A stretch of 64,000 nt of DNA from Protonemura montana. Taxonomy: Eukaryota; Arthropoda; Insecta; Plecoptera; Nemouridae. Location of the stretch: assembly GCA_947568835.1 (NCBI GenBank), contig OX387602.1:15241021-15305020 (forward strand), read 5' to 3'. A program made the position numbers and the translations under genes. Below the pieces are notes generated by a model. The model worked only from the letters and a program-made list of their open reading frames with translations. It did not search any database and was not told the DNA's origin. Shown here one piece after another: positions 47,561 through 60,900 of this stretch (its first letter is position 1; each line of letters opens with the position of its first letter).

Positions 47561-48540
47561 TTCTCAGTACACCTGACTAAACTGTAAGCTGATTACTAAT
47601 TAAGTAGAGCCAAAGAAAACTGGGTGGCTAGGCAGCATATCAGAATCGGTTAGTGGGCCATGCCTCCGCTGGAAAGAAATCACACTATGTATTTGTAAAC
47701 CTATTGGCATGTTCTAGAGATTATCTATTAGGAAATTGTCGATTTGGACCTTCGATTAGGACTTCTTAGGTGGGGCCTGGACCTTCACAATCTCACTCAA
47801 ATCCATGCCTCCATATGGTCAACTGAACCTAGTACATGTACATGTGCAGTACAATTTTTTTCCAAATGGGTTTAGATTTTACTCGTGCTGCTATAATGAA
47901 ATGGTGCATTATTTTCTTCTTCAACCAGAGCTTAAGACCATTACATCATACATTTCAGATAAGGTTTGCACTTGTAATGCCAATAATATGATTGGGTGTC
48001 GCCCTTTTAAGTAAAAAATCTAAAATTTATCTTTTGTGTTCCACCGCTTTGATGTAGTTTAGCCGTTTTAGAGTGCTGGATGTTTCATCCCTTTTGTATA
48101 AGTATTTTAACGTTTTGTGTAGATAATCGTGGCTTAAGTCTGCTTTGGCTGTTTAAATTTGGTCGCGCCAGTCTTTTGTGACGTCAAGAAAGAGACAACG
48201 CACGAATACGTTCATGAAACTTCCGTCGAATGAATAAAAATAGTGCCGTGTATAAGTACATGTCTTGACAATATTATTTAGAAAATCTATTAAATATATT
48301 CGCTGTACGTAAAAAAATTATACATTTGAAATATTTCTGAAGACCAAAGTGAAACCTTTGAACGAAATAAAATTATGAGTGAGTAGTAATACATTTTTAG
48401 GTCGTGATGTGTCCACGAAAGGATGTGTGGAGGAGGGTGTTGCGCTGCGCGATATATTCTGTGCTCGGAAAGTAAAGAACGTCGCTGTGCGCTTGACTTT
48501 GTTCTCGTGGTCAAATACCGATACAAACGTCTGTAATTAA
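47561..48540. other. Intergenic DNA, nothing supported
   Basis: AT-rich sequence between the LINE fragment and the presumed Rab5 promoter. A GC-richer stretch at 48420-48500 may belong to the Rab5 promoter. No coding frame or RNA gene is supported. Confidence 0.5.
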
Positions 48541-48652
48541 TAAATAGTTCATTGATAATTTGTGACTGGAGTGCGTTGAAGTGAACTAACTGTTCGTGTA
48601 GGGGGTGTTTTCTACCAGTTAATTGCAATTCATCATTTTTGTTGAGGTGAAG

Positions 48653-49004
48653 GTAGGTCTTGTTATGGTCGAATTGCCATTCCGATTACAAGTCATTTTA
48701 TTACTGTATTGCTCACAGGATGCTGCAGGTTCATGTTGCTTTGAGTTTTAAGTCGCCCGCACAACTATTTGTTGCATGCCTACTTTTGTTGCACATTTAG
48801 TGCTAGTTACATCATTTTAATTCCATTTCCTGGAAGTCCATTACCATTAAAATTCCTGAACTGTCAGAAAAATATGTTGCCATTGTATCTGCCATCAATG
48901 TCAGCTGACAGCTATAATCTCCAAGCTACTTATTGGAATTGGTACTTAGTAGGTCATCACTCATCAGTATTTTAAAAAGGTTTCTGGTCTTGTGCTTTTT
49001 ATAG
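48653..49004 (+). other. Probable 5'-UTR intron of Rab5
   Basis: A strong donor (AAG|GTAGGT) at 48652/48653 and an acceptor (TTTTTATAG) at 49004 lie just before the Rab5 start codon. The 5' untranslated leader is probably split here, with a first exon ending at 48652. No transcript is available to confirm it. Confidence 0.45.
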
Positions 49005-49021
49005 GCGGGAAATAGCTTCCA

Positions 49022-50287
49022 ATGGCTAATCGAGGTGGTGCCCAGAGACCGAATGGTTCGTCTCAGGGAAAAATCTGTCAGTTCAAGCTTGTTCTGCTTG
49101 GAGAATCGGCTGTAGGAAAGTCAAGTTTAGTATTAAGGTTTGTCAAAGGACAGTTCCATGAATACCAAGAGAGCACGATAGGAGGTAAGTACCAAAAATT
49201 TGCTACTAGCTTTTTGACATTTTATTATTTTTTAAAAATTATTCTGTGGAATACATTTCCACTTAAACTGTATTCTATTCTTTACAGCGGCATTTCTTAC
49301 ACAAACAGTCTGCCTCGATGATACCACAGTTAAATTTGAAATATGGGACACTGCTGGTCAAGAGAGGTATCACAGTTTAGCTCCCATGTACTATCGAGGA
49401 GCACAAGCAGCAATTGTCGTGTATGACATAACAAACCAGGTTTGTGTTTTATTTTTTAAATTGTGAGTTCATTAGTTATTTGGATATTTCTTCATGGTTG
49501 TTCTATTTGTTGTCAGTGTTATTTGAGAGAACACAGGGCTAAGGAATGGGGTTTACTGTAACTTGTAATGCAAATTGCAAAGCACTTGTTAACTGTTGAA
49601 TGTGGTGTTTAAGGATACTTTTGGACGTGCCAAAACATGGGTAAAAGAACTTCAGAGGCAAGCGTCGCCGAACATTGTGATTGCGTTAGCAGGCAACAAA
49701 GCCGATCTAGCCAACAAGAGGATGGTGGAATATGATGAAGCGCAGGCATATGCTGAAGAAAATGGTCTCCTCTTTATGGAAACTTCTGCAAAAACAGCTA
49801 TGAATGTGAACGAAATATTTTTAGCAATAGGTGGGTAAAGTGTAATTCTATTTAGTTTGACCTTTATCATGGGTATAGGATTACCAACCAAATGTCTACG
49901 AACTGAGAAGCCATATTGGTTGACATTGTAGGTATTCATTTAAACACATCATTCAACCTTGAATTGCTGACGTAAATACTTCAATTCTTGGACATTCTCG
50001 ATCACAAATTGTTAAGTTTGCCTAATTTCCAGAGAGCATACATACAAATGTTATAAGGCAGCCACCAATTTGGAAAACAGGGGTGTGGTACACATCCCTA
50101 GATGGGATAGAAGCAATGTATGGAAGCAATTTGAAGTTCATTTTATCTCTGTTAATTAATCAATACCCTTACAGCTAAGAAACTCCCTAAGAATGAGCAA
50201 GTCCCAGGCGCTGGCACCAGTGGGCAAGGCCGGCGACTTGTCGAGTCTGAAGGGCAACAAAAAGCGACAGGAAACTGCTGCAAGTGA
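49022..50287 (+). CDS. Rab5: Small GTPase Rab5
   Basis: Four exons join in frame: 49022-49184, 49288-49439, 49614-49830 and 50175-50287, giving 214 residues, the usual Rab5 size. The P-loop GESAVGKS is at 27-34, the Rab5-type effector region with AAFLTQTV at 55-62, WDTAGQE at 74-80, NKAD at 133-136 and the SAK loop at 163-165. The C-terminus ends Asn-Cys-Cys-Lys; the two cysteines (212-213) are the expected geranylgeranylation sites. Rab5 controls homotypic early-endosome fusion and clathrin-dependent uptake through effectors such as EEA1 and Rabaptin. All catalytic residues are present, including the switch II Gln79, so the protein should be a working GTPase. The gene follows CWC22 on the same strand and converges on cyclin Y. 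Confidence 0.98.
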
Positions 50288-52150
50288 TCCCTCTACATTA
50301 CAATCAACAATTTTATCAACCATGTGAGTCACCCTTAATGTCACTTTCTTTTGTGAAATGGGATTTGTTTCCAAGAGGTCAATGTTTATAATTTTTCAGC
50401 TGCACCCATTAATAATTAATTAACTAATACACAATGAAGATCTTAGGATAATTTCCTCGATCATACCGACTTTGATAGCCAAAAATAAGGAACCTCATAA
50501 TTTTTATCGCTGTGCTATACATGGAATGTTGATGCATTGTTCTTTGTGCTTTGTGTGGAGACTAGTTACCTCTGTACCAAAGTATGGATCGTAGTCGCTA
50601 TTTTCATATTATGGATGGTGCATATTAATGGAGTTTTAGCGATGTCAGCCTCACTTTCCAAGGTCAAGCTAAACTGACCAAGCACAACACAATTTTAACT
50701 TATCTTTGTAGATCACTGTTTATTAACACTTCAAATAGGTACTTCACAGTTTAGTGAATCAACAATCTTGAGATTTGTAATGGTAAACCAATGATCCCTC
50801 AATGCTCTATATAGTGTGCACCTTTTACTGTCTGGTATGCTTTCCAGTGCTACTAGCACATATTTCTTATCTAGGTATTGCATGTTTTTAAATGACTCTG
50901 TTTATTGACACAACTCTGCTTGGGCTTATTGCAAGTTTTGTCTCCACCACTAAAGACCTACATAAAAGTTGGCCAGGCACCAACATTACTACCACACAAG
51001 ATATCTTGCTAGCTCTGATGCTTAGTCTTTGTTTCTAGGTTTGTCATTCTTAGCTAGGAGGGCAATATTCTGGCTGGCACATCGCAGACTGAGAGAATTC
51101 CAGCATTTATTATGGCTGGAAACATTCCCGACGGTTGGAATCAAATTAACCTCCGCATGTGAAAAAAAAAAACTCAATTCAGTGGCAAGCAATCGTAGTG
51201 ATCACTTGTCAAATAACTTGATACAGTTTATCAGTGGCGATTGTTCATAGGTGAAATAAGTGTAATAATAATATGAATAGTGGTGATGATAATATAAAAT
51301 GTACTACGTACTTGATTTATTTTCGAGTCGTGGGATTGCATACGAAGAAAGAAGAACGTCTGCTACTCCGAATGATTGTACGGGATGGTTTAGCGTTGGC
51401 TGGTTTTTGCGCTTGGCTCTTGCAAGGCTCTCAATATCTGGTAGCAAATTGTACGCTTAGACCAAGGAATCCGCGTTTAGAAATGTGTTCCAAAATGATC
51501 TGATAAATGCAAGTTGCTAACAGATATTGTCAAGTTTCTTACTGTATTTGATATAAAAACAAATGTTTTACTGTTTTACCCAGTGCAGCTTTTTCTTAAA
51601 CTATTGTAGCAAATTCATTCAATGTTCGGAACATATTTCTGTGTCTTCGGTATCCGGTCTTCACCCATGAATGCAACGTTTCTAACTAAACGCGTAGTAA
51701 TTGCGATATGATTAAACTACTGTACGCTCACGGTCCAACCTCTAATAGCTTGTGTATCATATTAATTAATATGATTTATTACAGTTTACAATATTGAATG
51801 TTATTATTAAATACTTATTATTATATGTATATTCATGCTGGTACCTAGGCAAAATTTCAGTCAGTTTTATTTGTTTTCCTCGAATGTATAGCACATGATT
51901 GTTGTGTATGTACATTTTGAATCAAGTTCTATCAATTGTTTAATTAAATAATAAGCTCAGATTATATTATATAAAATAAATTAGATATCATCATATATAA
52001 TATTATATTGTATGGGTGTTAAAATTATGCTACCCAGCCAATTCAAGCACTGTATTATACTTATTGGAAATGCTTGCTCTATCTTCTGTATGCACAGAGA
52101 CACTACAATTGTACAGGATGAAATTATAATGAAATAAAGTTAATAGTATC
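50288..52150 (+). other. Probable long 3' UTR of Rab5
   Basis: AT-rich DNA downstream of the Rab5 stop codon with no supported gene. The canonical AATAAA that I noted in a favourable setting is at 52133, so the transcript may carry a 3' UTR of about 1.85 kb, although shorter forms using variant signals are possible. Confidence 0.4.
52133..52138 (+). terminator. Candidate poly(A) signal for Rab5
   Basis: AATAAA in AT-rich DNA about 1.85 kb after the stop codon. No nearer gene on the plus strand needs it. Confidence 0.4.
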
Positions 52151-55100
52151 AAATTATAAATTATAAAACGCTGTTTTACATTTTATTAGCAAACTATAAC
52201 TGCATTCCAACATCAACCTTGACAAGCCAAAATTTCCTCCATCTGGCATTGGCGTAACATTTTTGTGGCAGACCTTGAGACAATGAAGCATTGCAGTGTG
52301 CATCGCTATGGATCAAATGTTGCATACAAACACGACGAGAGTTAAATAAACTGCAATCTTTTCTGATACTTGTAGTGTAACTTCTGGGGCAAGAGAAGAA
52401 TTGCTGCGATGCTGGAAATGAGACACAATGGCTTAGTGTCTAAACCAGACTCTCTTATCACTCCTGCGGAGTATTCAACTGGATTCCCCAGTGCACTAGG
52501 GTGCACTAATTTTTGGCATATCTAGCTTCACATGAAATTGAGAGAAGAAAGCACGAAGCACATCTTACCGATGTGGGACTGTCATCTCTGGTAAAAGGTT
52601 ACAGTAACTTTGAAGAAAACCTTTTTGAGTCAAAAACTAGAATTTTCAGACCCATTTATGGTAACTTGCTCTATTATCCTCTCTTAAAAATCTTTGTCTT
52701 CTAAATCAGCTGCTTCAGCCAAACGTTTTTGAAATTAATATTGCTATCATTGGAAGCTGCACATGCCTGTTAACCTGTAACAGCACCATTATCACTAACA
52801 TCATCTCCTTAACCGTAATTCTGTTACTTTTCCCAAAATGATCGAAATTGGTTTCTTGCTTCTTGAATTCAGCTAGACATGTGACCGAAAACCGAGATAT
52901 TACTTCTTTAAATAAACATAAGGCAATGAGTTATTTGCAAAAATACCTACTGAACAACTTTGTGCTAGTGAGTCGAAACAAAACAAAGTAACCATCTGGA
53001 GTAGGCTTCTAAAGTTTTTAACATCCTGAATGAATAGATTTTATTGAAGAGTAATGACCAAATGTAATATAAGAATTCTCCATTTTGTATGCACCGAGGA
53101 ACGAGGGTAGAAAGTGTGTGCAATTACTGCAACTGTTGGTAAAAAGCTTATTTTGCCCGGACTTTTGGCATATGAAAGGTCTGGAAGAGTCACTCAACTG
53201 AATGATAAAGATACGACTTCTAGACATTGTACAAAAAGTTGGAAACTAAACTTTACTTATTTTAGGTCTGATTGAAAAAAAAAAATAATATGTCCTAAGG
53301 AAATGTTGATTAAAAGGTTCAAAATATATCAAATTTTAAAGTGTCCAGATACTCATCATTAGCCTCGTAGCATTTATAATACTCGTCATTTTTTTCTGTG
53401 TTGGAACTTTGTAAGTAATTCTTTTTATAACGATTCTTTGATGTTGCCACTTTCCATCGTGGGATTGTTGCCATTGCAACAAATTGAATTGGTGTGCCCA
53501 AATTTCACACCCAAACATAAAGATTTCTAACAAAAGTGAAAAATGATTCCGGGAAAAATAAAGGGATTGCATTTCACCGTATCGACAACACTCAACAACT
53601 GATTGAAACATTAATTGTTCAGGTAGAAATCAGTTGTGAGTTTGGAAAGTAAGTCCTTGAAATAGAAAAAGTTTTTGGCTCTCCAATAGCAAATAGATAC
53701 AATTTCTCATTCCTACATTCTCAATGTCTATCATTTTCTTATGAGTTTGGGAAAAGAAGAAATATCTTGGAGACATTTATTCAAAGGATAACTTAGACCA
53801 AAGATACTAGCATAGAACAAGGACCTAAAAACCTGTGGGTTTATTATTCCTTCTATCTCAGTGGAGGAATCAAACGTAAGCATCCGTACTAAAATAAAAT
53901 ACTAACCAAGCCAAGAAGGCCCTTGTATTCCAAACAATTCTATTGTATTTACTAGTTGAGATAAAATGCCAAGTGTAAACAAAACCAATCCTGTTAGCTG
54001 CTTGTTGGTAGAGAATGGAAGCATTCATGCCAGCTTCCATAAGAGTGGCAAATGTTATTACATTTTAGTAGTCTTCTCCTTCCCTGTTCATAGAAATTCA
54101 TAGTTAAATTATCCTCAAGGGGAGATGTGGAAAAGAGACAGCAATCACCGATGGGAATATGAAATCTCTGTTGCATAATATCTCTATCATTAACAAAATT
54201 CTTTGATTTACCTAATTCATTTTTTCAGTTAAAAATGTTCGCACAAAGCCAAATATATGGAATAAAGATGTTGTCAACCTCGGGTTTTGGTAAGCTACCA
54301 AATATTAATTGAAAAATTCTAATTCTTTTAGATAGCAAGCAAAACATTAGGTCTAGGTGTGTTACATGCCTGGGAGCCCCGATTCGTAAGGGCCATCATT
54401 AACCAATATGAAGTTTAAGTCCAAAATTTCATCAAGGACAAGTCAGGGAAAATGGAGCATTCCCTTGGCATGAGATGCTTTTGAGTATTGTCTCTAAGCA
54501 CCTACAAAATCCGGGAAACTATATACAATTTTGAACTTGTAAACAGTTACTTCACTCATTTGATAAAATTGCAGAGCCCCCTATAATTCCACCCTGAACC
54601 ACCCTCTCCACCTATTCTTTTTTTCCACTAAACCGTAAGTAAAACCTGAAATTTCACAAATTGGCCCCCAAAAATGTTTGCATGCCCCTGACACATTAGC
54701 AACTTAATCAGGTCGGCCAACTGGGACTGCAAACATTCACCATCCACTCTGCAGGATACCTTTTTCGATACACATTCAATTTTCTAAAAAAACACTTTTG
54801 TATAAAAATAAGTTGGGAAGAAGAACTTCGGTATGTTTTTACGGCAGAGGTTACGCATTAAAAAATATATTACTGGAAGTTGGCAATAGTGATGTATTTC
54901 TAGGTATAACATAATCAGTACAAGCTAAAATATTATTAAATATGCAATATTGACAGATACAATTTTGTTAGTAAATTTTAAAATGCATTAGGTAACCCTT
55001 TGACCAGTGCTAGATTTAAATGCAGCTGAAAAATATGTTTAGAAGCCATATAGGTTTGAAAATACAAGATAGAAGAAAATTGCTCAAAAAATGCATGAAT

Positions 55101-55743
55101 CTCATTAAAAAATTATTTTTTGTATTACATCAAATTATAATGATAATTAATAATAATAATCAGCATCACCACATAATCGGCATATAATTCTACGGAAAGT
55201 AAACCCATTACTGTTGTAGTACAACGCACTACATCGTTCCTTAATATTAGGTAATTATAATTACAACTTATTTATGCAGAAAGACAATAATATTGTGGAA
55301 AGTTGCATCTTTCTACGATTTATGATGATTCCGATGACACTTATATTTATCTTTTTTTTTCACTCAGTTGCTAGTTGGTTAAAAAAATGGAAGAATTGAA
55401 ATCAGACGCGCTCCATTCCCATTTGTTCTCGTGCTTACTCTTTGCTTAACATTGGCAGTTGGACCTCCTTTGGTAAACATTCTGATAATTCACTTATTTT
55501 AGTAACCATTCTTTCGATGTGAGATCCTGAACAGACTTCTTACAACACTGGACAAACACTATCACACAGATTATCACACACTTACCCAGGAATTATTGTG
55601 CCTGTTGGCACATTTGGACCAAACTTCACAAAACTATGATCTTGTCAGAGAAAAGTGATTCTTGAAAAACATGTCCACTAAAAAAATGTGTCTCTTTTGT
55701 CTCAGCGTAGCCGATGAACTAGGTTAGACTTGGCGTTAGGTTT
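52151..55743. other. Intergenic DNA, nothing supported
   Basis: About 3.6 kb of AT-rich sequence between the presumed Rab5 3' end and the cyclin Y stop codon. Open frames are short (at most about 90 codons on the minus strand near 53336-53611), without domains, splice partners or start context. No RNA gene or transposon end was recognised. The right end must contain the cyclin Y 3' UTR, but I see no clear canonical poly(A) signal there. Confidence 0.5.
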
Positions 55744-57231
<1,488 letters not shown>

Positions 57232-57928
57232 TGCTCGTCGAATGCAATTTTGTAATAAAGTGGTGTTTATTTGTAGGTTTATCCACAAATTTCAACGACT
57301 TGGCGATTGGTTAAGTATAAAAAAATGGAAATGGACATTATTGTTGATACAATAGCATATATAGGAATGTTCAAAGTAGCTACAAAATAGGTGCCAAAAA
57401 TGATCTTATGAATGGTAAGTTTCTTGTATATATTCACAAAACATGTCAGATTGCCGCATACTGTCAACCAACAGTAACCAATAACTGCCCTGAAAAAGAG
57501 AACACATTTACTAACGATTGACGAACTAGATACAAGCCAGTATTTTCACATTTTATTAGTTCCTCAAATGATTTTAGTGCAGATTATTGTACTAAACAAA
57601 TACAGATGACTTGAAAAGGCTACGCCTTCTCCTAAAGCCATCAGTTGCAACCGGTTACGTCTCTACTCGACCTTTTTCATGTAATCGCATCACTAAAATT
57701 CAGCTAAATTTTCGTTCGATGGATCTAACATTGTAAATGTAACAAAATAAGTATTAACAACGTTTCTAATTCATAAACATACCTTAAAAACCAGTTTTAC
57801 AGTCTCAGTTCGACATTTGTGGAACGAGCAGCACCCATTTTTCCACAGCCTGCCAAACTTCGATGGGATTGAATTTTTTAAGAAGTTCGATAACCAAGGC
57901 AGTGTCATCGTCCTTTGTCGACCGAAAC
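57232..57928. promoter_or_regulatory. Divergent promoter region between cyclin Y and DNAJC7
   Basis: The two start codons face away from each other across 697 bp, so both promoters lie here. The sequence is AT-rich with a less AT-rich stretch at about 57600-57700. No TATA box or CpG block stands out. Confidence 0.45.
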
Positions 57929-60900
57929 ATGGCCGACACAATGACGGATTGTGACATGGATGTAATTGGCCTAGTGGAAAATATCATTGCGGAAAACAAT
58001 GAAGAGTGAGTTCATAGTCGATAAGCTTTCGTTAATATTGTTGCACCCAATTATTATCCGCTAGTGCTAGATTAGTGCATACGTCCGGTTTTTATCCCGT
58101 TTTTTGACATTGCTGAAGACACGGACTTCTTGCCTGACGGAATGATCGAGACACAGTTTTCGACAATTCTTGGATCACTTACATTATTGTACCGAGTATT
58201 TGAAGTGATTATTTGCTACACGTAACGCATAGCTATTTTTTATTGCATTCATATCCGTACATTAGGCGTTTCTGGGTTGAGCTAAGGTCGTGTTTTGTAG
58301 GGCACCTAACTTGTGGTCCCAACTACCATGTGCGCTAGTGGTAAAAAAACAAAATTCCAACCGAACTCGCTGTTCTGACTCACCTACTTACCGTCTGATA
58401 TCATCAATCTTACCTCTGCAAACGTGAAGTAAAATTTCGGTCCATAGCATCTTTCATTAGCCACTGGGTCGAGTTTAAAGCTCAGAAGCATATTACCAAG
58501 ATTAGCGTGTAGAACACATCACAAGATTTAATATTGGGTCTTTAAGAATTTAGCATGCCCAAAGCTAGAACTAACCGTCGACGAAAGAGTAATATCATGG
58601 GTGATGAAGGATCATTTACGGTTATCAGTGTGAGGAAGCCACTGGGTAAACCTTCGTAAGTGGCTGTTTTTCTTTATATCTTAGCATTTCATTTTAATTC
58701 ACATTTATATCGGAATTTGATAGTTAAGACTGTTTTTTTAATCAATTTATTGTTGCTATTCTGCTGGGAGCTGCATGTGTTAACAGTGTAACATGATCTA
58801 CTTAATAATGTTTGTCTCCAGAGCGGCCGAGACCAAGAAAGAACAAGGGAACCAGTTTTACAAGACCAAGAAATATGTTCAGGCCCTATCTGCATACTCT
58901 GAAGCTATTGGTATGTGAAACTACATTTGGTTAGGAATGATGGATTCATTCAATTCCTTCAAGACTAACAATTTTACATAGCTTTAATATAGCGATCAGT
59001 ACCACTAAGAGGGGCAGCCTCCTTAATGTTAGGTGAGGTAGAGGGGGCCGGTAGAGGGTACGTGCACTGGGTGCCACGGTGTTTTTGTTGGTTTTAGTTG
59101 TTGCTCATCGATGTTTGCTGAGATGTGTGTTGGAAAAGCATAGATTTATTTATTGTACGGGTGAATGCCCCCATTATGAACAACACTATCTTGATAAGTC
59201 CCTGTGAAACATAACAGATAGTTAAAATAAAGTCTGCGAAAATCATACTCAGCAAATAAAACCTTTTGAAATTTATCAATAAGAGGAAATTTTTTGTAAC
59301 TTGTACCTGTTACTTAATTTGAACTGGACTGCATTCACCCTTGATAAAGTAACAGGTACAAGTGAAAAAATGGTTGGGATATTTAGCGTTCTTCACTTAG
59401 AATTGAAATCCCAATTTAAATAGGTTTTGTCACAGCTTTGGTTTTCCTTACATTTTGTACTGGTTTGCAGAACTGTGTCCCAGCACACCAGCGTATTATG
59501 GGAATCGGTCAGCATGTTACATGATGCTCCATCAATACAAGGACGCACTGGAAGATGCAAGGAAATCAGTTCTATTGGATCCAAACTTTGTCAAGGCAAG
59601 TACTTTTAATTCAGTCCTTTCTCTTCTTTTTTTCTTCTTTGAATTCAGTTGGTCTAACTATTTTTAAATGCACAGGGATACATTCGCATTTCTAAATGTT
59701 GCCTCACACTTGGCGACATCTCGGCTGCTGAAAATGCACTCTCTAATGCCTCTGACATTGAAGCCACCAATCCAGTGATCCAACCAGAGTTGTACAAAAT
59801 TCAAGCAATCAAACGACATATCGAAGATGGGGAGAAGGCTTACGCGAAAAAGGATTATCGTCGGGTGGTGTACTGCATGGATCGTGTTCTTGAGCAAATT
59901 CCTAGCGCCAGGTTCAAGATTCTGAAAGCAGAATGTTTGGCACTTATCGGCAGGTACCAAGAGGCTCAGGAGATAGCCAAGTGAGTATATTCATTAATAT
60001 TCATTAATATAATGTCCAGTATTGCAATTGTCTTAACTCCTAAAGAAAGTGGGAGTTAAATCACTTGCCATGGCGACAACCAATCACAGACAGTGTGAGT
60101 TAAAAGCTTAACTCTGAGTTGAAAAATATTGTAAAAATGGGCCTAAGAATGTGTTGTATTTGGGAGGGATGACAAGCTACAACACCTATATTTTTGTTGG
60201 GGTGGCAGGAAAAGAAACAAGTTGCTATATAGACATTTTTACACTATCATCATCTCTTGTTTATCCATCGCATTCCATACCGCGATAACTTGCTCACTTC
60301 CCAAGTTCTCAACTCTCAACAGAAAAAATGTGATATATACTAGAAAATTCTTCATGAAAAGAAATTGACAAATTTCTTTGCTTTACCATGGTTACAGCGA
60401 CATCCTTCACGTAGATATGCAGAACGCCGATGCGATCTACGTACGAGGCATGTGCCTCTACTATGAAGACAACGTCGACAAGGCATTCACCCACTTCCAG
60501 CATGTTCTCAAGCTGGCTCCAGATCATACCAAAGCCATGGATATTTACAAAGTATGTTCTAGAATTGAGCTACCAACTTCAGCCGGTACTGATATCTTAA
60601 TTTGAGCATACAGCAAAGCATTTTGTGCATACAAAGCGATTTGTGCATACAGCAAAGACCTGTAAATGCTGAGGTGCTTAGAATTAGAACAATACCTTAC
60701 AATACTGGACCAGGTTCCACAAGAAAAAGGTTTTCAAAATCCAGGTTTAACTACTTGTTCCAAGCTGTCGAAGCCATCATAATCAACCGCACTTTGAATA
60801 AGATTGGCAGTTTACAAATACCCCGCGCATTGCAAGCGTTTGCAATTTAAATAAGATTTCATCCTAATATTCCTTCTGGGGTTTTAAAAATCATGTTTTG

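Noticed and set aside
52513-53611. Several 60-90-codon frames in the Rab5-cyclin Y gap
   Set aside because: They lack splice partners, domains and start context, and such frames are expected by chance in AT-rich DNA of this length.
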